DNA of 64,000 bases from positions 186,001 through 250,000 of the forward strand of contig VWZW01002449.1 in NCBI GenBank assembly GCA_013397115.1, read 5' to 3'. Below, in pieces: positions 1-12,687 of the stretch. The notes beneath the pieces were generated by a model. The model was given only the letters and a program-made list of their open reading frames with translations. It ran no database searches and was not told where the DNA came from. The stretch comes from Edolisoma coerulescens. Its lineage: Eukaryota > Chordata > Aves > Passeriformes > Campephagidae. The position numbers and the translations under genes were made by a program. Position 1 is the first letter of the stretch, and the number at the start of each line of letters is the position of its first letter.

Positions 1-3000
1 GCTTATTATAAGGCCAAATTGTTTAGAGACCAAAAATGTACATGTTTACCTATTCTATTCTTGCATCTTGAATTTGTTGTTTAATTTTTGTAGTATTGTT
101 TGCAGCACCATACCACTATGGAAAACATATGAAGGTAAATAAAAGCTATATTGAGAACAATTGTTTTTAAGACATTCTTTGAATAAAAATTAATTACCTG
201 TGAAATTAGGTAAAATATCATTACTATTGCTGTGAAAAAACCTGTCAGCCTTTCTCAATAGTGCAAGTTCTGTGGGGTTTTTTGGTTTTGTTTTTTGTTT
301 TGGTTTTTTTTGTTTGTTTGTTTGTTTTTTGGTTTTGGGGTTTTTTTTGTTTTTAAATCTTGAGTGCGTAAGTGAGCACAGAGCACACTTTGAAGCAGAA
401 AACCATAACTTGGAATGTCTGCAGAACAGAAGATATTACTGATGTAAAAAAGTCACCTGACATTTAAATAATAATGCCTTATGACACAGTTCATGTCAAA
501 AAATACAATTCATCATCTCAGAGAGAAAGTTGCCTTTATATTATCAACAGCATGATTACTTCAAGAATGAACGAACTTCCATCTCAAAGTAACTGTAGTA
601 AGTCCCATTAATATAATAATATAACAGAGAGTAATTTCTTCCCAAGAAAAAGTAAGAAATATTAAATGTTCAACCACTTGTACAAATATAAATATTTTTA
701 TCTTTCTGGGTGTATTTAGCATTGGAATGACACAAATTCAAAACAATTCTGTATCCACAGAGTCCAACATATTTCTATAGTCAGTAAAAGCTTTGTGCTA
801 GCATAGCAGTGAATTTATATCGTATTGATACAATTTCTGTTGCAAAAATGGAATAACTTGCAGTGTGGAGTGAAAATTAATTTGCACCTCAACAGATGTA
901 AGTGAAGACAAAATTACCCATCTGCCAAGTAAGAAATTGCTTTAAAACAGACTTTAAAACCAAATGAAAAGTGTTAGCTGTCCTTAAAACCGAATTTACG
1001 CTTTGCTTTCGTGGGGGAGTGAAGTCAGTGAGGTTATCCAGCCTATATTTTAAGGGCCCTTACAGAAATCTTCATCATCCTACCAGACGTCTTGCCGTAA
1101 ACAGAGTTCATAATAAGAGTTTTTTTCCATGTGCACCTATGCACAATGTAAATACAAGTGTTGTTTCCTTTTGTTTAGAGAAAGCTCCTTTACTATTAAT
1201 TGTCCACAACTTTGATCATTCTGTCATACTTTTTAATATGTATTGGTACTGGTCATTCAAAGGAATCTTGTAAATTTCAGGTCTTGCCTTTTCAAAACTG
1301 TATTGTTTGAAAGATTATTTATGGCCATGAAGTTACTATAACAAAAGCTTCAATCAACTTCCTAAGTGTTCATCTCTGTGCTCTATGCCTACAAGCTCAG
1401 AAATGCTGTACCTCAGAGGCAAAAACTAAGCATAACCTTTAAGCATTTAGGAAAATTTATTTCAGTGATCTGTGAGGTATTTCCATTACCTTGAAAATTA
1501 TGATGGAAGCAGCTAACTTTGATGCATCTCTTTTTTCCCTCAAGACAAGTAGAACTGATGCCAAGGGTATCTATATCTTCTTAGTTACTAGGAGTACTGC
1601 ATAAATTTAGACTTGTGAACAGGTACTGCTTTAATTAATAAGTTACTCTGCCTCCTTTAGTTACCTCTTAAACAGCAGCAGCTACACCTTTTTTTTCACT
1701 TAAAAATATATAATTTGTGTGTTCAAACTACCTATCCTCTTTGTAATTCATTTGTCAGTTTGTGGATTGAAAGTATTCATCCTTTCAAAATTGCATAAGC
1801 AGTTTGCTCTGGTTGGCATTCTAACATTGCCAAGATGAAGAATCAGAAGCCCCAAACTGGCCAATTTCCCAGTTCCATGTAGGAGATCTGGGATAACCGT
1901 AACAGCTTTTAGTCTGGACTGCCCTAGAGCTATGGACGTGGGCATCCTGGGCTCCCCAACACACTTTGACTCAAAAGCTAGCAGAGCATCAGTCAGCTTC
2001 ATGTCACAACCTTGCCCCTGTTCTGATTTATAGAGCGTCAAAACAGAGAAGTATCCATTTTGTAAGAAAATTTCAGACCTCAGAAAGACCTGGGAGACTT
2101 GTAAAAGGGCAGCAAGCTGGCAGGTTTCTCTAGTGACAGTTCCTCACAAAGACAAAGCCAGACACAGAGCCTGTGGGTAAATCACAATGTCTGCAACAGA
2201 GAGAAACTCTTCCCCTACTTCTAGAGACCTCATGTTTCATGTACACATTAGAAACAGTGAATGCCAAGTGCTTTACTAGTCCCAGTGGTGAACGTCAGAA
2301 TGAATGGGCAATACAAATAAGAAAAAGTACCACAATTTGAGCAAAGTACATTATTTGATGGCCACATTGCTGCATTCATTTTAAACTTCTTTTAACAGTG
2401 TTTAACTCTGCTCTTTATTTTTCTATTAAAAAAGTTTAAATGAGGGGAAGTAAAGGTTTATTTGGCCAGATGGCTAGACTTTGAACCAGGCAGATGGAAG
2501 ACAGCAAATCCTGCCTGGATTTCTGACAGGTTTCTGGAGTCCACTGGCTTGGGAAAATTGTGCCAGACAGGCTATGCTCCCTCATCATGTTTTTCCAGGG
2601 CAAGCAGCCACCATGCCTTTCCTAGGTTCAATCCAAACTTCAAAGATTTCAGGAATTCCCATACTAACCAAAATTTAGCTGTCACCTCCAGAGCCTGAAT
2701 CCCTACAGGAAGCTGAGGACTTGGGATGAGCTCCCAAGGGTCTTGTTTTTTATGTGACTGTCTTATGGAAAACTTGACTGCTTTGTACATTCCAGTCACC
2801 TTCCTAGTGATGTTTTCCTGCAGTTATTGTCCTTGATAGTATCACTGAGCATCTACAAGGACCTTGAGAATATGCTTTGCTTCTGAAACTGATATTTGTA
2901 CCTTGAATCTCAGTGTTAATGCATTCTATTTAGCTGTGCCACTCAGTGGTGTATTTCAGCCATGCCTTTGACTCAGTGATCATAAATCCTCATAGTTAGA

Positions 3001-3777
3001 TGGAAACATATTTTTCTAGTGTAAAAACAGTAGGGAAGAGGTGTTCTATAGCTGCTGCACACTCCTACATTATCAGTAAAATGACATCCCTTCTCCACAG
3101 AAAGAGCTATTATTCCTATGAGGCCTAGAACTATCAACTGTTTGGGTTTTTCTAAAAAAAGCACATATATATATACCTGATGAATATATTCATACAAACA
3201 TATGTGTAAAGGGAGGCTATATATCTAGTGGGAGAGGCAGAGGGAGGGAGAATATATGCCACAAGAGGATTATTGTGTATGTTAAAAAATTACACGAGAT
3301 CTTTTTGTCAAGCTACACTGGCAGAGTTTACATTAAGGGATTCATAAATTAAACAAAACAGCACTACCAGAGAAAATGTTTGGAAAAGAGACTGAGGCAG
3401 AAAAATGTGGTATATTTGGAATGTTTCTTTTGAATTTTCAGGAGTTATTTTTAGAAAACAAGCAAGGATAGTTAAAGCATAATCCACCACTGGATAGGAA
3501 TAGGCTAAGCCAGTTACAGAAAGGTGAGGTTTGGCATGTATTTTCCCTGCAAATGCAGTCCAGTTCCTGCAGCATTTTGAAACATGCCTGACAGTAGCAA
3601 GGCAAGGATTGGGAGGCTCATTGTGGAGAGCCTTCTCCATCCAGAGCACTGGAGAACTAAGGAGCATGAGAAGATGCTGCAAACATTTTGTTTGCTTTGT
3701 CAGGCACACAGTAATTTCTCTGTGCAGATAGTTTTGACACCACCATTCACCTCTGCACTCTTGACATGAGAAAGGCA
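1..3777. other. Unique AT-rich non-coding DNA
   Basis: No gene or recognisable transposon was found here apart from the T/G tract listed separately. ORFs on both strands are 100 codons or shorter, except one reading leftward out of the GC-rich islet, and none shows a recognisable domain. The stretch from about 1780 to 2200 and that from about 2460 to 2800 are less AT-rich than their surroundings and could be very old repeats, but I could not assign them. Confidence 0.6.
272..355. repeat. T/G-rich low-complexity tract
   Basis: Runs of T are broken by G pairs and by a short TTTG tetranucleotide array near 309-326. No retroelement body is visible on either side, so this may be a simple repeat or the isolated poly(A) tail of a lost element read on the minus strand. 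Confidence 0.75.
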
Positions 3778-4022
3778 CTGTCAGGGCCCCATGAGAGGCC
3801 ACCACGGCTCTGTCAGGGCAGAGCCTGGCAGCCAGAGCCCATCCCACTGCCCCAGCCAGGAACGGGGCAATGGGGGCACCAGCACAGCCCCAGCCCCAGG
3901 CACTGGGCACCATCCTTGGGAGGCTCTCGGTGCTGATGTGGGGTCCGAGGACATGGATAGGGTGTGGGGAGCCACAGGGATGGGCAGAGACATTCAGAGC
4001 AGGCAGGGCCTCAGTGCCATGG
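3778..4022. other. GC-rich islet of unknown origin
   Basis: About 245 bases are clearly richer in G and C than the AT-rich DNA on both sides, with an abrupt left edge. The motif TGTCAGGGC occurs twice near the left edge, and runs of CCCAG and GGGCA recur. CpG dinucleotides are few, so it does not look like a classical CpG-island promoter. ORFs span it on both strands, but this is expected where stop codons are rare. It may be a fragment of an unrecognised repeat, a GC-rich exon or a local compositional anomaly. Confidence 0.45.
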
Positions 4023-7000
4023 CAGTAAGGAGTTAAAAGAATTTATCATTATGGTGATGGAGTTGGGGAACTGTTGATGAAAGGTGGTTTAATGTTTTAT
4101 TCATCAGTTTTACTTTTCCTACTTTCATGTGTTAGTGGTAAACAGTGGATGTTAACCCTCTTACCAGTGACATAATTTTTTTCAGCAGACAGTTGTATAG
4201 GTCTACAAAACCCTGGCTGAGCCTAAGAAAATTGTGAAGGTGCTTCAGCAAATGTCACGGTTTTCCTGCAGATTCAGACGTGGACAGTGAGGGCTGCATA
4301 CATAGTCTGCCTGTGCACCCTTTACTGTCAGAGCAGAAAGGAGGGAGACCAAACTCCAAACCACTCTCAGGAAGAAGATAATTCCCTGACACTAAGAGTA
4401 TTATCTGTTATGGGTTATGAATTAGTTTTTGTGAGTTAACCTCATCAGCATGATACAAATAGCAGCACTAAGTGCTATCCAAAAACCTGCTAATCATCCT
4501 GGTGAAAAAAAAATTCTTTCCATGGGTTGATGAGCTGAGACATAATGTTTATTGATAGCTCAAATATCTTCTAAAATTGTTCAAGCAACTTTAAAGAAAA
4601 AAAAACCAACTAAAAATGGTGATTTGAGAGTAATTGTTGGGAGATAATTAAGTTGGTAATTATAAAATCATAGAGAAGATATAAAAACAGATTGAAACTG
4701 TGAATGCTTAACATAGTTTTGTAATAACCTCACTTTTGGATGGATTCCTGTTGTTTAAACGGGATGAGTATTAGAGCTTTAACCACATTTCTACAGAACT
4801 TATGGAGTGAATGTCCATCCCAAAGTGGCCAACTAGTACCGTGGGATGAAAGAGATGTTTCAGATAACAAAAGCTGATGCAATAGGAAAAATGAAGACCT
4901 GATAAGGATAAGATAAAATAAATTTTTAAAAAAGGAAGAAAAGATAAAAAATCTGATGATGTAAAGAGGAACTACTGCAAAGCATCTGATGAAATACAAG
5001 CAGCTCTTAAAAGCAGAAAGGAAGAGAAGATCAAAAGGTCATGAGAATATAAAATATATTCGGTATTTGCATGTTCCCTGTCTCTTTTCTCCACACATTA
5101 TCTCTAAATTGCTTACAACCAGTTTGGTTTTTCTTCCTGAGAAAACTGTTAGTTTTGAACTTTGAAACTCCGAATTGGAATGAAAATTGTCCTCAAAAAG
5201 TTACTTGGAACAAGAAATAAGCATTTGGATGATTATATGTTAATATTTCCAGTGAAAAAATACCATATCATCCACATTTTATATGGAAAATTATGAAAAA
5301 TTTCTATTTCAGTAGGGCTTAAAACATACTGGTTTTGACTTTTTTGTTTCAACTTCTATCACCAAATAAACCAAAATATTTATCCATTTTCTTTTTGAAA
5401 TAGGAAATAAATCAATTTCTGCCCATAAAATATTTTATGTTACTCAATCAGTGTTTTCTAATGGAAAAGATATTTTGTAGAAATGTTTCTTGAGCAGAAA
5501 CATGCTGCATGAGAGATGAAAAGTAGACTCATTCTTGATTTCAAGTAGCTTGCATTTAAAGGATAAAATTTACTGTCACTGCTCCCATAGACAGCCATAG
5601 GGCTATCCTTGACATTCACCTTAGATATGGGTGTGAAAAATTATATAAGCTGATATTACATATTAGTTTAAAGATCATGTTACACTTGTGGTCTTCAAGC
5701 CAAGGTCTGTGTATCCTCAGAGGATGCTGAACATAATTTGAAGTTTCTTCAACAAATAGCTAAGAAGAATATTTCTGTAGTTAATAGATTTACATTTATT
5801 TTATAAGAAACTCACCAGCCTCAAAAATATTTTAGTCATTCACAAACTTAAAGCAGCTGAAAACCCACTATCTGTGTTATGTCACAGACAGGCATTGAGA
5901 TGTCTTTCATTGAGAAGCATGGGATAGCAGCCCATACACAGACCACATTATATAGGATAATATCCCAGTGAGGAGTATTTTTCCATAGTGGTTTCATACA
6001 TTATGGTAAAAGATCCACACCATCACGGTCCTCTATGTATAAATAAGTTTAGCAAATTAGTTCCATGTACTTAAACACTGTGATCAATATTAAAAAAAAA
6101 AAATAAAGGAAAATAAAAAAAAATCTAAAACCAAAACCAAAGTATATTTCAAAATATAAGACAAAAATACAGGACATTCCTGAGACAATGAAATACGAAA
6201 ATACGCTGTTGGTAGCTACACTGATGTTGCCCTTCCTGAGTGGAAGTTCTTGCCTTTATATAGCACAGAATAACCTAAGTTATAATAGAAATAGAGGAAA
6301 ATACAAGATATAAATAACAGATGCAATAAAACTCAAGATTGCCACCAGCAAGAAAACAATATATTCCTTTATACATCTCCATTAAGGCAGCCAAAGTGCC
6401 AAAAATGATACTGTTTGTGGAGTTATGTCCTGACTCAGACGAAAATTTTCTTATATGGAGCTACATGAGTGTTAACTTAAAAAGGGTTACTGACATGAAT
6501 CAGCAGAGTATGATTGGTCCACAGCACAGCTGGAAGATAATTCATCCCTCAGGAAACAAGTCCTGACAACTTCATCTTCTTGCTGAAAAGTTCTCTCTTC
6601 TGTCTTCCTTTTATTATCTTGTCTGGCCTGCAGGAACAAGTGGTTTTTGATTTGGGGGAGGCAGGTGTAGGCTAACTAAAACACTCAGCATCCCTTGACT
6701 GTACAGCATTAACAGGTTTATAATCTATAATTCATGTAATCTATATTTCATTTTCTAAAGGCATTTGACCAGTGTTTAGATTAAAAGCATATTGTGCACT
6801 ACTATTTACTAACTCTGTATAGGCCGTGGTATAGGAGCTTCTTTGCCTGTGCCTGTCCTAGAATCATATGTCCTTCATTACATGGCAATTCTGGGAAGCA
6901 ACTGTCCTGAATTCACACAGAGCAGATTGAAGGGCTTTCTAAGTCTAGACTAAACCTAAGCAGTCATCAAGAGTTTTGATAAGCCAAACCATTGAATCTT

Positions 7001-7129
7001 GTCTCATCTACTCCATGCTCTGTATTAAATCAGGTCTTGGCAAGTGTCCTGGATCAACAACAAATTCCCATATGGATTTCTGATTCTGCTTTCTGAAATT
7101 TAGCAGCTTGAACTGGAAATCAGATGACT
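4023..7129. other. Unique AT-rich non-coding DNA
   Basis: I see no gene, RNA gene or classifiable transposon. The only notable element is the poly(A)-rich tract at 6091-6140. ORFs are below 90 codons and show no domain. Confidence 0.6.
6091..6140. repeat. A-rich low-complexity tract
   Basis: Two A runs are separated by AAATAAAGG-like sequence and followed by a CCAAAA repeat. There is no recognisable retroelement upstream, so it is treated as simple sequence. Confidence 0.7.
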
Positions 7130-7857
7130 TTTACTGAATCTGGTCATATTTCTTCCTTCTATCAGTATTCTACCCATCTTTTCCTTGTGCTGTGCCCACA
7201 CCACCTGCTAATCCATCTGGTCTGTTCCCATGTCTGTTGCCTATATCCCAGGCTTTACTTGCCTAGCATTCAATAACTCTGTATCTGTGACTGCTGCCTT
7301 CAACGTGCCAATCCTGCAAATTCCTAACTTGCTCTCCTTCTCATCATAGTCCTTCTCTATTTAAGATGGGTCAGTAAGGCTGAGTTAGCTAATATTCTGA
7401 TATTCAAATGGCTCACCCATGTCATTCCCTTTGTGAGGCTGAAACCAAAAACACAGCAGAGATTTTCCACATTCTTCTGCTGGACCCTGCGAGACACCTA
7501 TGTGCTCCCTTACCACCTAACTCTTTCATTTTAAGAACAGAAGAACACTTTGCACACCTCATTTCCACTTGCCTAAAACTGCAGGTACTCCACCAGCCTT
7601 TTCATGCTAGGTCGTCTGTAAGCTCCATACCCTTCCTCTCTGTCCTCTGTCCTGGACCCCTATATTCCCTTTCACCCATCCTTATTCATTCCTCCAACAG
7701 ATTTCTGCTCCCCCCTCTATGCATTTGGCAGAAACCATAGTTCCCTATTATGTCCATACATTTTCTATACATTACACGGTCCCCTTTTTTTTGTCTTTTC
7801 CCTTATTGCAGGACTCCCCAGATTTTCCATTTCCTTTTATTCTACTCCCAACACAGC
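7130..7857. other. Pyrimidine-rich block of unknown origin
   Basis: For about 700 bases the plus strand is strongly enriched in C and T and poor in G, unlike its neighbours. A 110-codon ORF (7408-7740) lies in it, but it shows no recognisable domain and such a base skew lowers the stop frequency. The block ends where a minus-strand CR1 fragment begins at 7858. It could be an old retroelement fragment or a polypyrimidine region. Confidence 0.4.
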
Positions 7858-8225
7858 ATCACAGAATCAGGATGGTTGAGGTTTGAAGGCACCTCTTGAG
7901 ACCACCTATTTTGCCCCTTTACCTGATCCTGCTGCCCAAGAGGGTTCTGCTAAAGCAGGCTGCCTTCTTGTCCTGGGAAGCCCAGAACTGGACTCAGCAC
8001 TCCAGACATGGCCTCCCCAGAGCTGAGAAGAGTGTAAGATCATCCCCATCAGCCTGCTGGCAGTGATCTTCCTACTGCAGCCCAGGATGCTGGCAGGCAT
8101 CAGTGCAGGCACACATTGCTGGCTCAAGTACAGCTTGACCACCAGGACTCTCAGGTCTTTTTCTGCAAAGCTGCTTGTCAGCTAACCAGCCCTCAGCCTC
8201 TACTAGTGCATGCAGTACTCCCCCC
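7858..8225 (-). mobile_element. CR1 LINE fragment, 3' portion (5'-truncated)
   Basis: Read on the minus strand this matches the 3' third of chicken-repeat-1, the main avian non-LTR retrotransposon. The plus-strand left edge ATCACAGAATCAGGATGGTT is the reverse complement of the CR1 3' end, and the sequence then follows the end of CR1 ORF2 and its untranslated region through the TCAGGTCTTTTTCTGCAAAG segment. It is diverged and 5'-truncated. The terminal 8-bp repeat is reduced to about one unit. No target-site duplication is expected for CR1 and none was seen. ORFs in it are decayed. Confidence 0.85.
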
Positions 8226-9277
8226 ACATCAGAGAGTCTCATTTCATCTCATTTCATGTCTCTTTATCCCACCTTGTCTTCCAGTGTCATAAGAAAACAT
8301 TAAAATGTGTTGTTAGAGTGTAAAGTAGGAGTGGAGACAAGTAGATACAGGTATGCTGGAAACTACCATCTCCTTGCTAGATCTGAAATTTATCAGGCAC
8401 TATGGCAGCTGAGCTAAGACAAAAGAATCTCTGCAATTCCCTCCCGTTTTTCCAGTTCTTCCAGGCTGTGCACGCTGATGTCAGTATTTGCCTGCAGTGT
8501 TGCAATCTCTCAGAAGTTATAGTTGAAACTACTAACTTGGAAATGACAGAATTGCCAAGACAGATCACAAGGTAGTTTGAGGTCTTGTGCCACAGACTGT
8601 CCTTAGCTTGTGAGATGCCTTTCTGACATAGTAATTCCGCTAATAGTTTCACTCTGACATTGTTACTGCAGAGCTATTTGGGACCTGGCAATAATAGTAT
8701 TATTTTCTTGGCAAGTGGTCAGAAGAACAATTCAGAACAATTTATTAGAAATTGTGTGTAGAGATGAGACAGAGGTCATTGAACTACAAAGTCACCATCT
8801 TGCTTCTAAATACATTTGCATGTTTCCGTCATCCAAACTAATTTTCTGAAAGGTAGTCTGTAATTTCTTGACTTTGTTCCATTTACCAGTCCTCAACATG
8901 ATACTATCTATCAGATATCTAAGTTGAAAACATAAACAAAACCCCAAAAAGAACCATATGTTCCACATTTTCTAGCTGTTATCTCAACGTTTGCAGCTTT
9001 TGCAGGGCTGAACTCCAAGTGTGGGAACATTGTCTTCCTTCATTCCAATGGATTTCATGTGTACCTTGACAATAGTTTGCTTCCACATCTAGTTTCTCCT
9101 TATGGACTATTCTTTTATGTGCTTCCAGCTATTAAGCACCAACTATAAAGAGAAAGCTGAAAAATTTATGACCATTAAGTGTGAAACTAGTCACAGGTAG
9201 AATGAATGTGTTTGTGAGTGTGTGTATATGTTTGTGTGCACATGTGTGTGCTTCTAAAATGCTGGAAGAAATAATGA
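8226..9277. other. Unique non-coding DNA with a GT-rich tract
   Basis: No gene was found. A 91-codon minus-strand ORF at 8377-8652 shows no domain. The right part holds the TG-rich tract at 9205-9251. Confidence 0.6.
9205..9251. repeat. TG-rich dinucleotide tract
   Basis: Imperfect TG repeats are interrupted by TTTG and TATA steps. The right part (about 9232-9251) is perfectly alternating purine-pyrimidine and contains TGTGCACA. It lies 26 bp before the target-site duplication of the LTR that follows. Confidence 0.8.
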
Positions 9278-9383
9278 GCTTGTGTCCTGGGTTACAATGT
9301 AAGATGTAACCAAAAACATGTATTCTATTATCAACTTCACAAGCTGTTAAAGCAGGTGGGGCAATGTTCGTTATCTCCTATCA

Positions 9384-9458
9384 TGACTCATCCTGATAGC
9401 TCCCCGGAGGGAGTTAATCTCTGTTTAATGAGCCATCAAGAACCCACCACATGACTCA
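9384..9458 (+). promoter_or_regulatory. Pair of AP-1-type motifs in LTR U3
   Basis: Two exact TGACTCA heptamers (9384-9390 and 9452-9458) lie 68 bp apart upstream of the TATA-like box at about 9524 in the solo LTR. TGACTCA is the palindromic consensus bound by Fos/Jun dimers. The match is exact in sequence; occupancy is inference. Confidence 0.5.
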
Positions 9459-9523
9459 CGGAATTACCTCATCCCATTGTAAAATCCTCCGCCCAGCGGG
9501 GAGGAGACAGGCATTCCCGCCTG

Positions 9524-9531
9524 GATATAAT
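9524..9531 (+). promoter_or_regulatory. TATA-like box of the solo LTR
   Basis: GATATAAT lies in the middle of the LTR, about 210 bp before the ATTAAA signal, as expected for the U3/R arrangement of a retroviral promoter. Confidence 0.4.
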
Positions 9532-9804
9532 CTGGGTTTTTGGACTAGCAGACACAGCCCTTATCTACTGGACTCCCAGAACACAAGAGCTACTATTTGG
9601 ACCTTCAGGTGAAGACCAGATTCTTCTTTCCTACAGGATCACTGCTTCAACAGGACCATTTAATCTGGACTGCTGCTGGGTTGTATTTTGACTCTGTCAG
9701 TGCTCTTGTACTATTGTATTTATTTTCTTTTTCATTTCTCTATTAAATTATAATTCTGACTTGCGATCTCCCACTGGTTTGTTTTTTCAAACTAGTACAG
9801 CTTG

Positions 9805-12687
9805 ATTTGGACTAAGTAAAAATTTTTAATATCTCAAGAGATGATGCCACTTGTTCTGTATTTTCATTACTTGCTTTCCATTTTCTGTTTTTCTTTTCCA
9901 TGATCAAGTACAGTAAGTGTTCAAGATCAGCAGTGGTCGGTGCTATACAAAAGATAACTAAGATGACAATCCTGTATACTCCTAAGATGTCCATGAGGGG
10001 TTATGTAATGCAGTAGCAAATAAAACTGTCAGCAGTTTTCAAGGGTATATCAGCATATGTAAAAGATGATGTAAATACGTTGTGTAACCTCTTACATTTT
10101 TCAACCTATTTAGCTGGGATGCTCATTCAACACTGTGAAGTGGCCTATATAAACAGATACTCACATTAAACTACTGAGAGCCACTCTTTCCCCAGAAACA
10201 GTCAGATTATTCTGCATGAGTAGAGCCTCAGCAACCATTGTTTAGATACACAAGGAAACCAGTCTGTCTGTTCCCAGTGTGTATCGCAATATAACTCACA
10301 TTTTTTGCCTGATGTTTTGTACCTCAGCTGGTACTTGGCAGCTGCAAGGGTCATAAGTTGAGCTGCAAAAATACAATTCCAGATAATTATTCCTCCAGCA
10401 GCTCTTTCTTCTCCAGCAGCTTTTCTTTTTGGAAAAGCCACAAAAGGGAACCACTGATACTATACGAAAACTGTGGTAAATGCCCATATCTATCAAAAGA
10501 TTAAGTTTCTATACAGACTGTATTGAATTAAAAGCACCGATAACACAAGAACTTACTGTTTGTGCTAAAATAGAAGAAACGGGACTCTCAAAACACAGAC
10601 ACATAATCACTCTCAAAAATTAAATTCCAAGTGCAATTAGAAATGCTGATGATTTGGTCAGTCAGTCTTTTGAGAACTGGTTTGAAGTGAAACAACCAAT
10701 AAATGTCAGGAACCAAAGAGAAGGAGCACAAAAGGCCACATGCATACATGAGAGCAGTGAACATGAAAATAATGAGACGCAACCCTGGAAAGAGGTTAAA
10801 GAGAAAGCCTTTGGATCAGGATCTGAAATATCATCAAGGATGAAGGCAAGAAAAATGTCATCAGCTGTGGTACTCCCTTGTATTTAGGGAAGCAGGACTT
10901 CGTATATTCTTTGTAAATATGCTGGATAACCTTAACAATCCTGACTGTTATCTAGGTGCGTACTTCTGGGCAACTAGTTATATGCTTTTGTCAAAGAAAC
11001 TATAGAGCCACAATTAAATTTAAGATCTATAAAGCAGGAAATACTAATTTCAATGCAACTTAAAACAAGATAGTAAAACCAAGTGCAAAACAAAATATTA
11101 TTATTTCTCTTCTAAGAAAATACAACAGTGATTTTCAGGATTGCAGTCATTAGAATACAAAAGGTTGATAATGTGATCTCATACACAAATGATTTAACAA
11201 AAGTATTGAGTCTTTAGAATTCTTTCTATCATTACTGTAGAATAACATTTGCTATATATGTTTAAGTCTTTTAGAAAGTGACTGAGTGAGGTGAAACATA
11301 TAGATGGAAGACTTTTGGTCCTCTCACAAAAGCTTATTACACCACAGTTACCTCTTAGAGGTCAGGGTGACTCAGGTTCGTGCAACATTTTCTCAAAAGC
11401 AACAAAACTGTTTCCTGATGACTTGTGACAGAAATACATGCCCTTTTTCCAAAAACTTGGGGTGCCAATGAGTTTGCTGTCGGTGGATCCATATAGCACT
11501 GATCTAATTTAATGAAAACTGTAATATCACAATGTTATGTTTTAGAAGAAAGGCCACATATTTCAAAAATACTCTTCCTTTTAAACTGAAAATGCATAAA
11601 AATTTCAGTAAGTTTATAACTCTGTATGTTTCAAAATGTTCTTCTTTATTTCACAGTATTTGGATTTTTTTACTTTACTTCTCCAAAGCTCTCTTCTTGC
11701 ATGAGAATACAGTTCCATTATTGAAAAAGGTCAAAGTTTACCTCCCTCCATTTTTCATAAATATGCTCCTGTTAAAATGATTCTTTACTAAGCCATTTAT
11801 TTTACAGCTCTAGCAAAAGGACACTTGTGCCTTAATTAAAACATTATACATGGAACTGCCAGCATTCCTTCAGTCTGACTGTTTTATTGAGTCTGACAGT
11901 TAACTTAAATCTTCATCGGCAGGTGATAAATTTCTTTTAAGTTCACAAAAAAATACAATAAGAAACAAACTTTGAGACTGTGGTTCATTTTCAGTCTATT
12001 AATGAGGATGCACTTTACAGTTTGAAGGCAACTGGCTGTTCAGAGAATCTTAGAATGTATGTAATGTGGTTTTTTACCTTGATCATGATGGACCCAACTA
12101 TACCATCACATGTGGAAACTCAGAAACAATTCCTTCTGAGTACTCTCTTCTGAAAGAGGAAAAAAGGAAAAAGAAATAGTGGGACACTGAGCACAGGAGA
12201 GGGAAAGAGAAGCACCTGCAGAAAATACTAATAGATTGACAATGTCCACTCTCCATGTTGCATAATTCAAATGCAAAGGGTGTGGAATGAAGACAGACAA
12301 TATGCCACTTGGGAGACTTAGTTGAATATATGAGAAATTTTGTCAATCTGAATTAAGTACCTTAGCATATCACCTAATGTCTTTAGAAGTAAAATGAGAA
12401 TCGATGTTCCTGTCTGAACCAAGCCAATTAGTCAGTTAACCTTGTAAATCACAGTTTCTTTTGTGACCTGGACCACAGTCCTTAAATTAACAAAATTAGG
12501 GATAGCTCCACAAGGTATAATAGCTTTTATTTCCAAGGAACAAAAGGTGCAACTAAAAATCTAGTTGAGTTTCTTTCAACTTACAAATCCAAACCACATT
12601 CATGTCTCAGAAACTTCCTTTACTGATTTCATTATCCCTGTAAACACAGCAACAAAGCGACTCAAAAACCTGAAAGGAAGATATGTG
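9805..12687. other. Unique AT-rich non-coding DNA
   Basis: No gene, RNA gene or recognisable transposon was found. ORFs are below 85 codons. The frame at 10654-10887 is rich in charged residues but has no recognisable domain or convincing splice context. Confidence 0.6.

Larger units (their letters stand above)
9278..9804 (+). mobile_element. Solo LTR of an endogenous retrovirus (ERVL-like), exact 5-bp duplication
   Basis: The LTR occupies 9283-9799 (517 bp). It starts TGTCCTGGGTTAC, ends CTAGTACA, and is flanked by an identical 5-bp duplication GCTTG at 9278-9282 and 9800-9804. Read on the plus strand it holds U3 with two TGACTCA (AP-1 type) motifs at 9384-9390 and 9452-9458, a TATA-like GATATAAT near 9524-9531, and an ATTAAA polyadenylation signal at 9742-9747. 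The 5-bp duplication suits ERVL-type integration. No internal retroviral sequence adjoins it, so it is a solo LTR left by LTR-LTR recombination. Confidence 0.88.

Noticed and set aside
3308..3913. 201-codon minus-strand ORF as a gene
   Set aside because: About a fifth of it lies in a GC-rich islet where stops are rare. The rest has no domain, no plausible promoter or splice context, and unrelated composition in its two halves.
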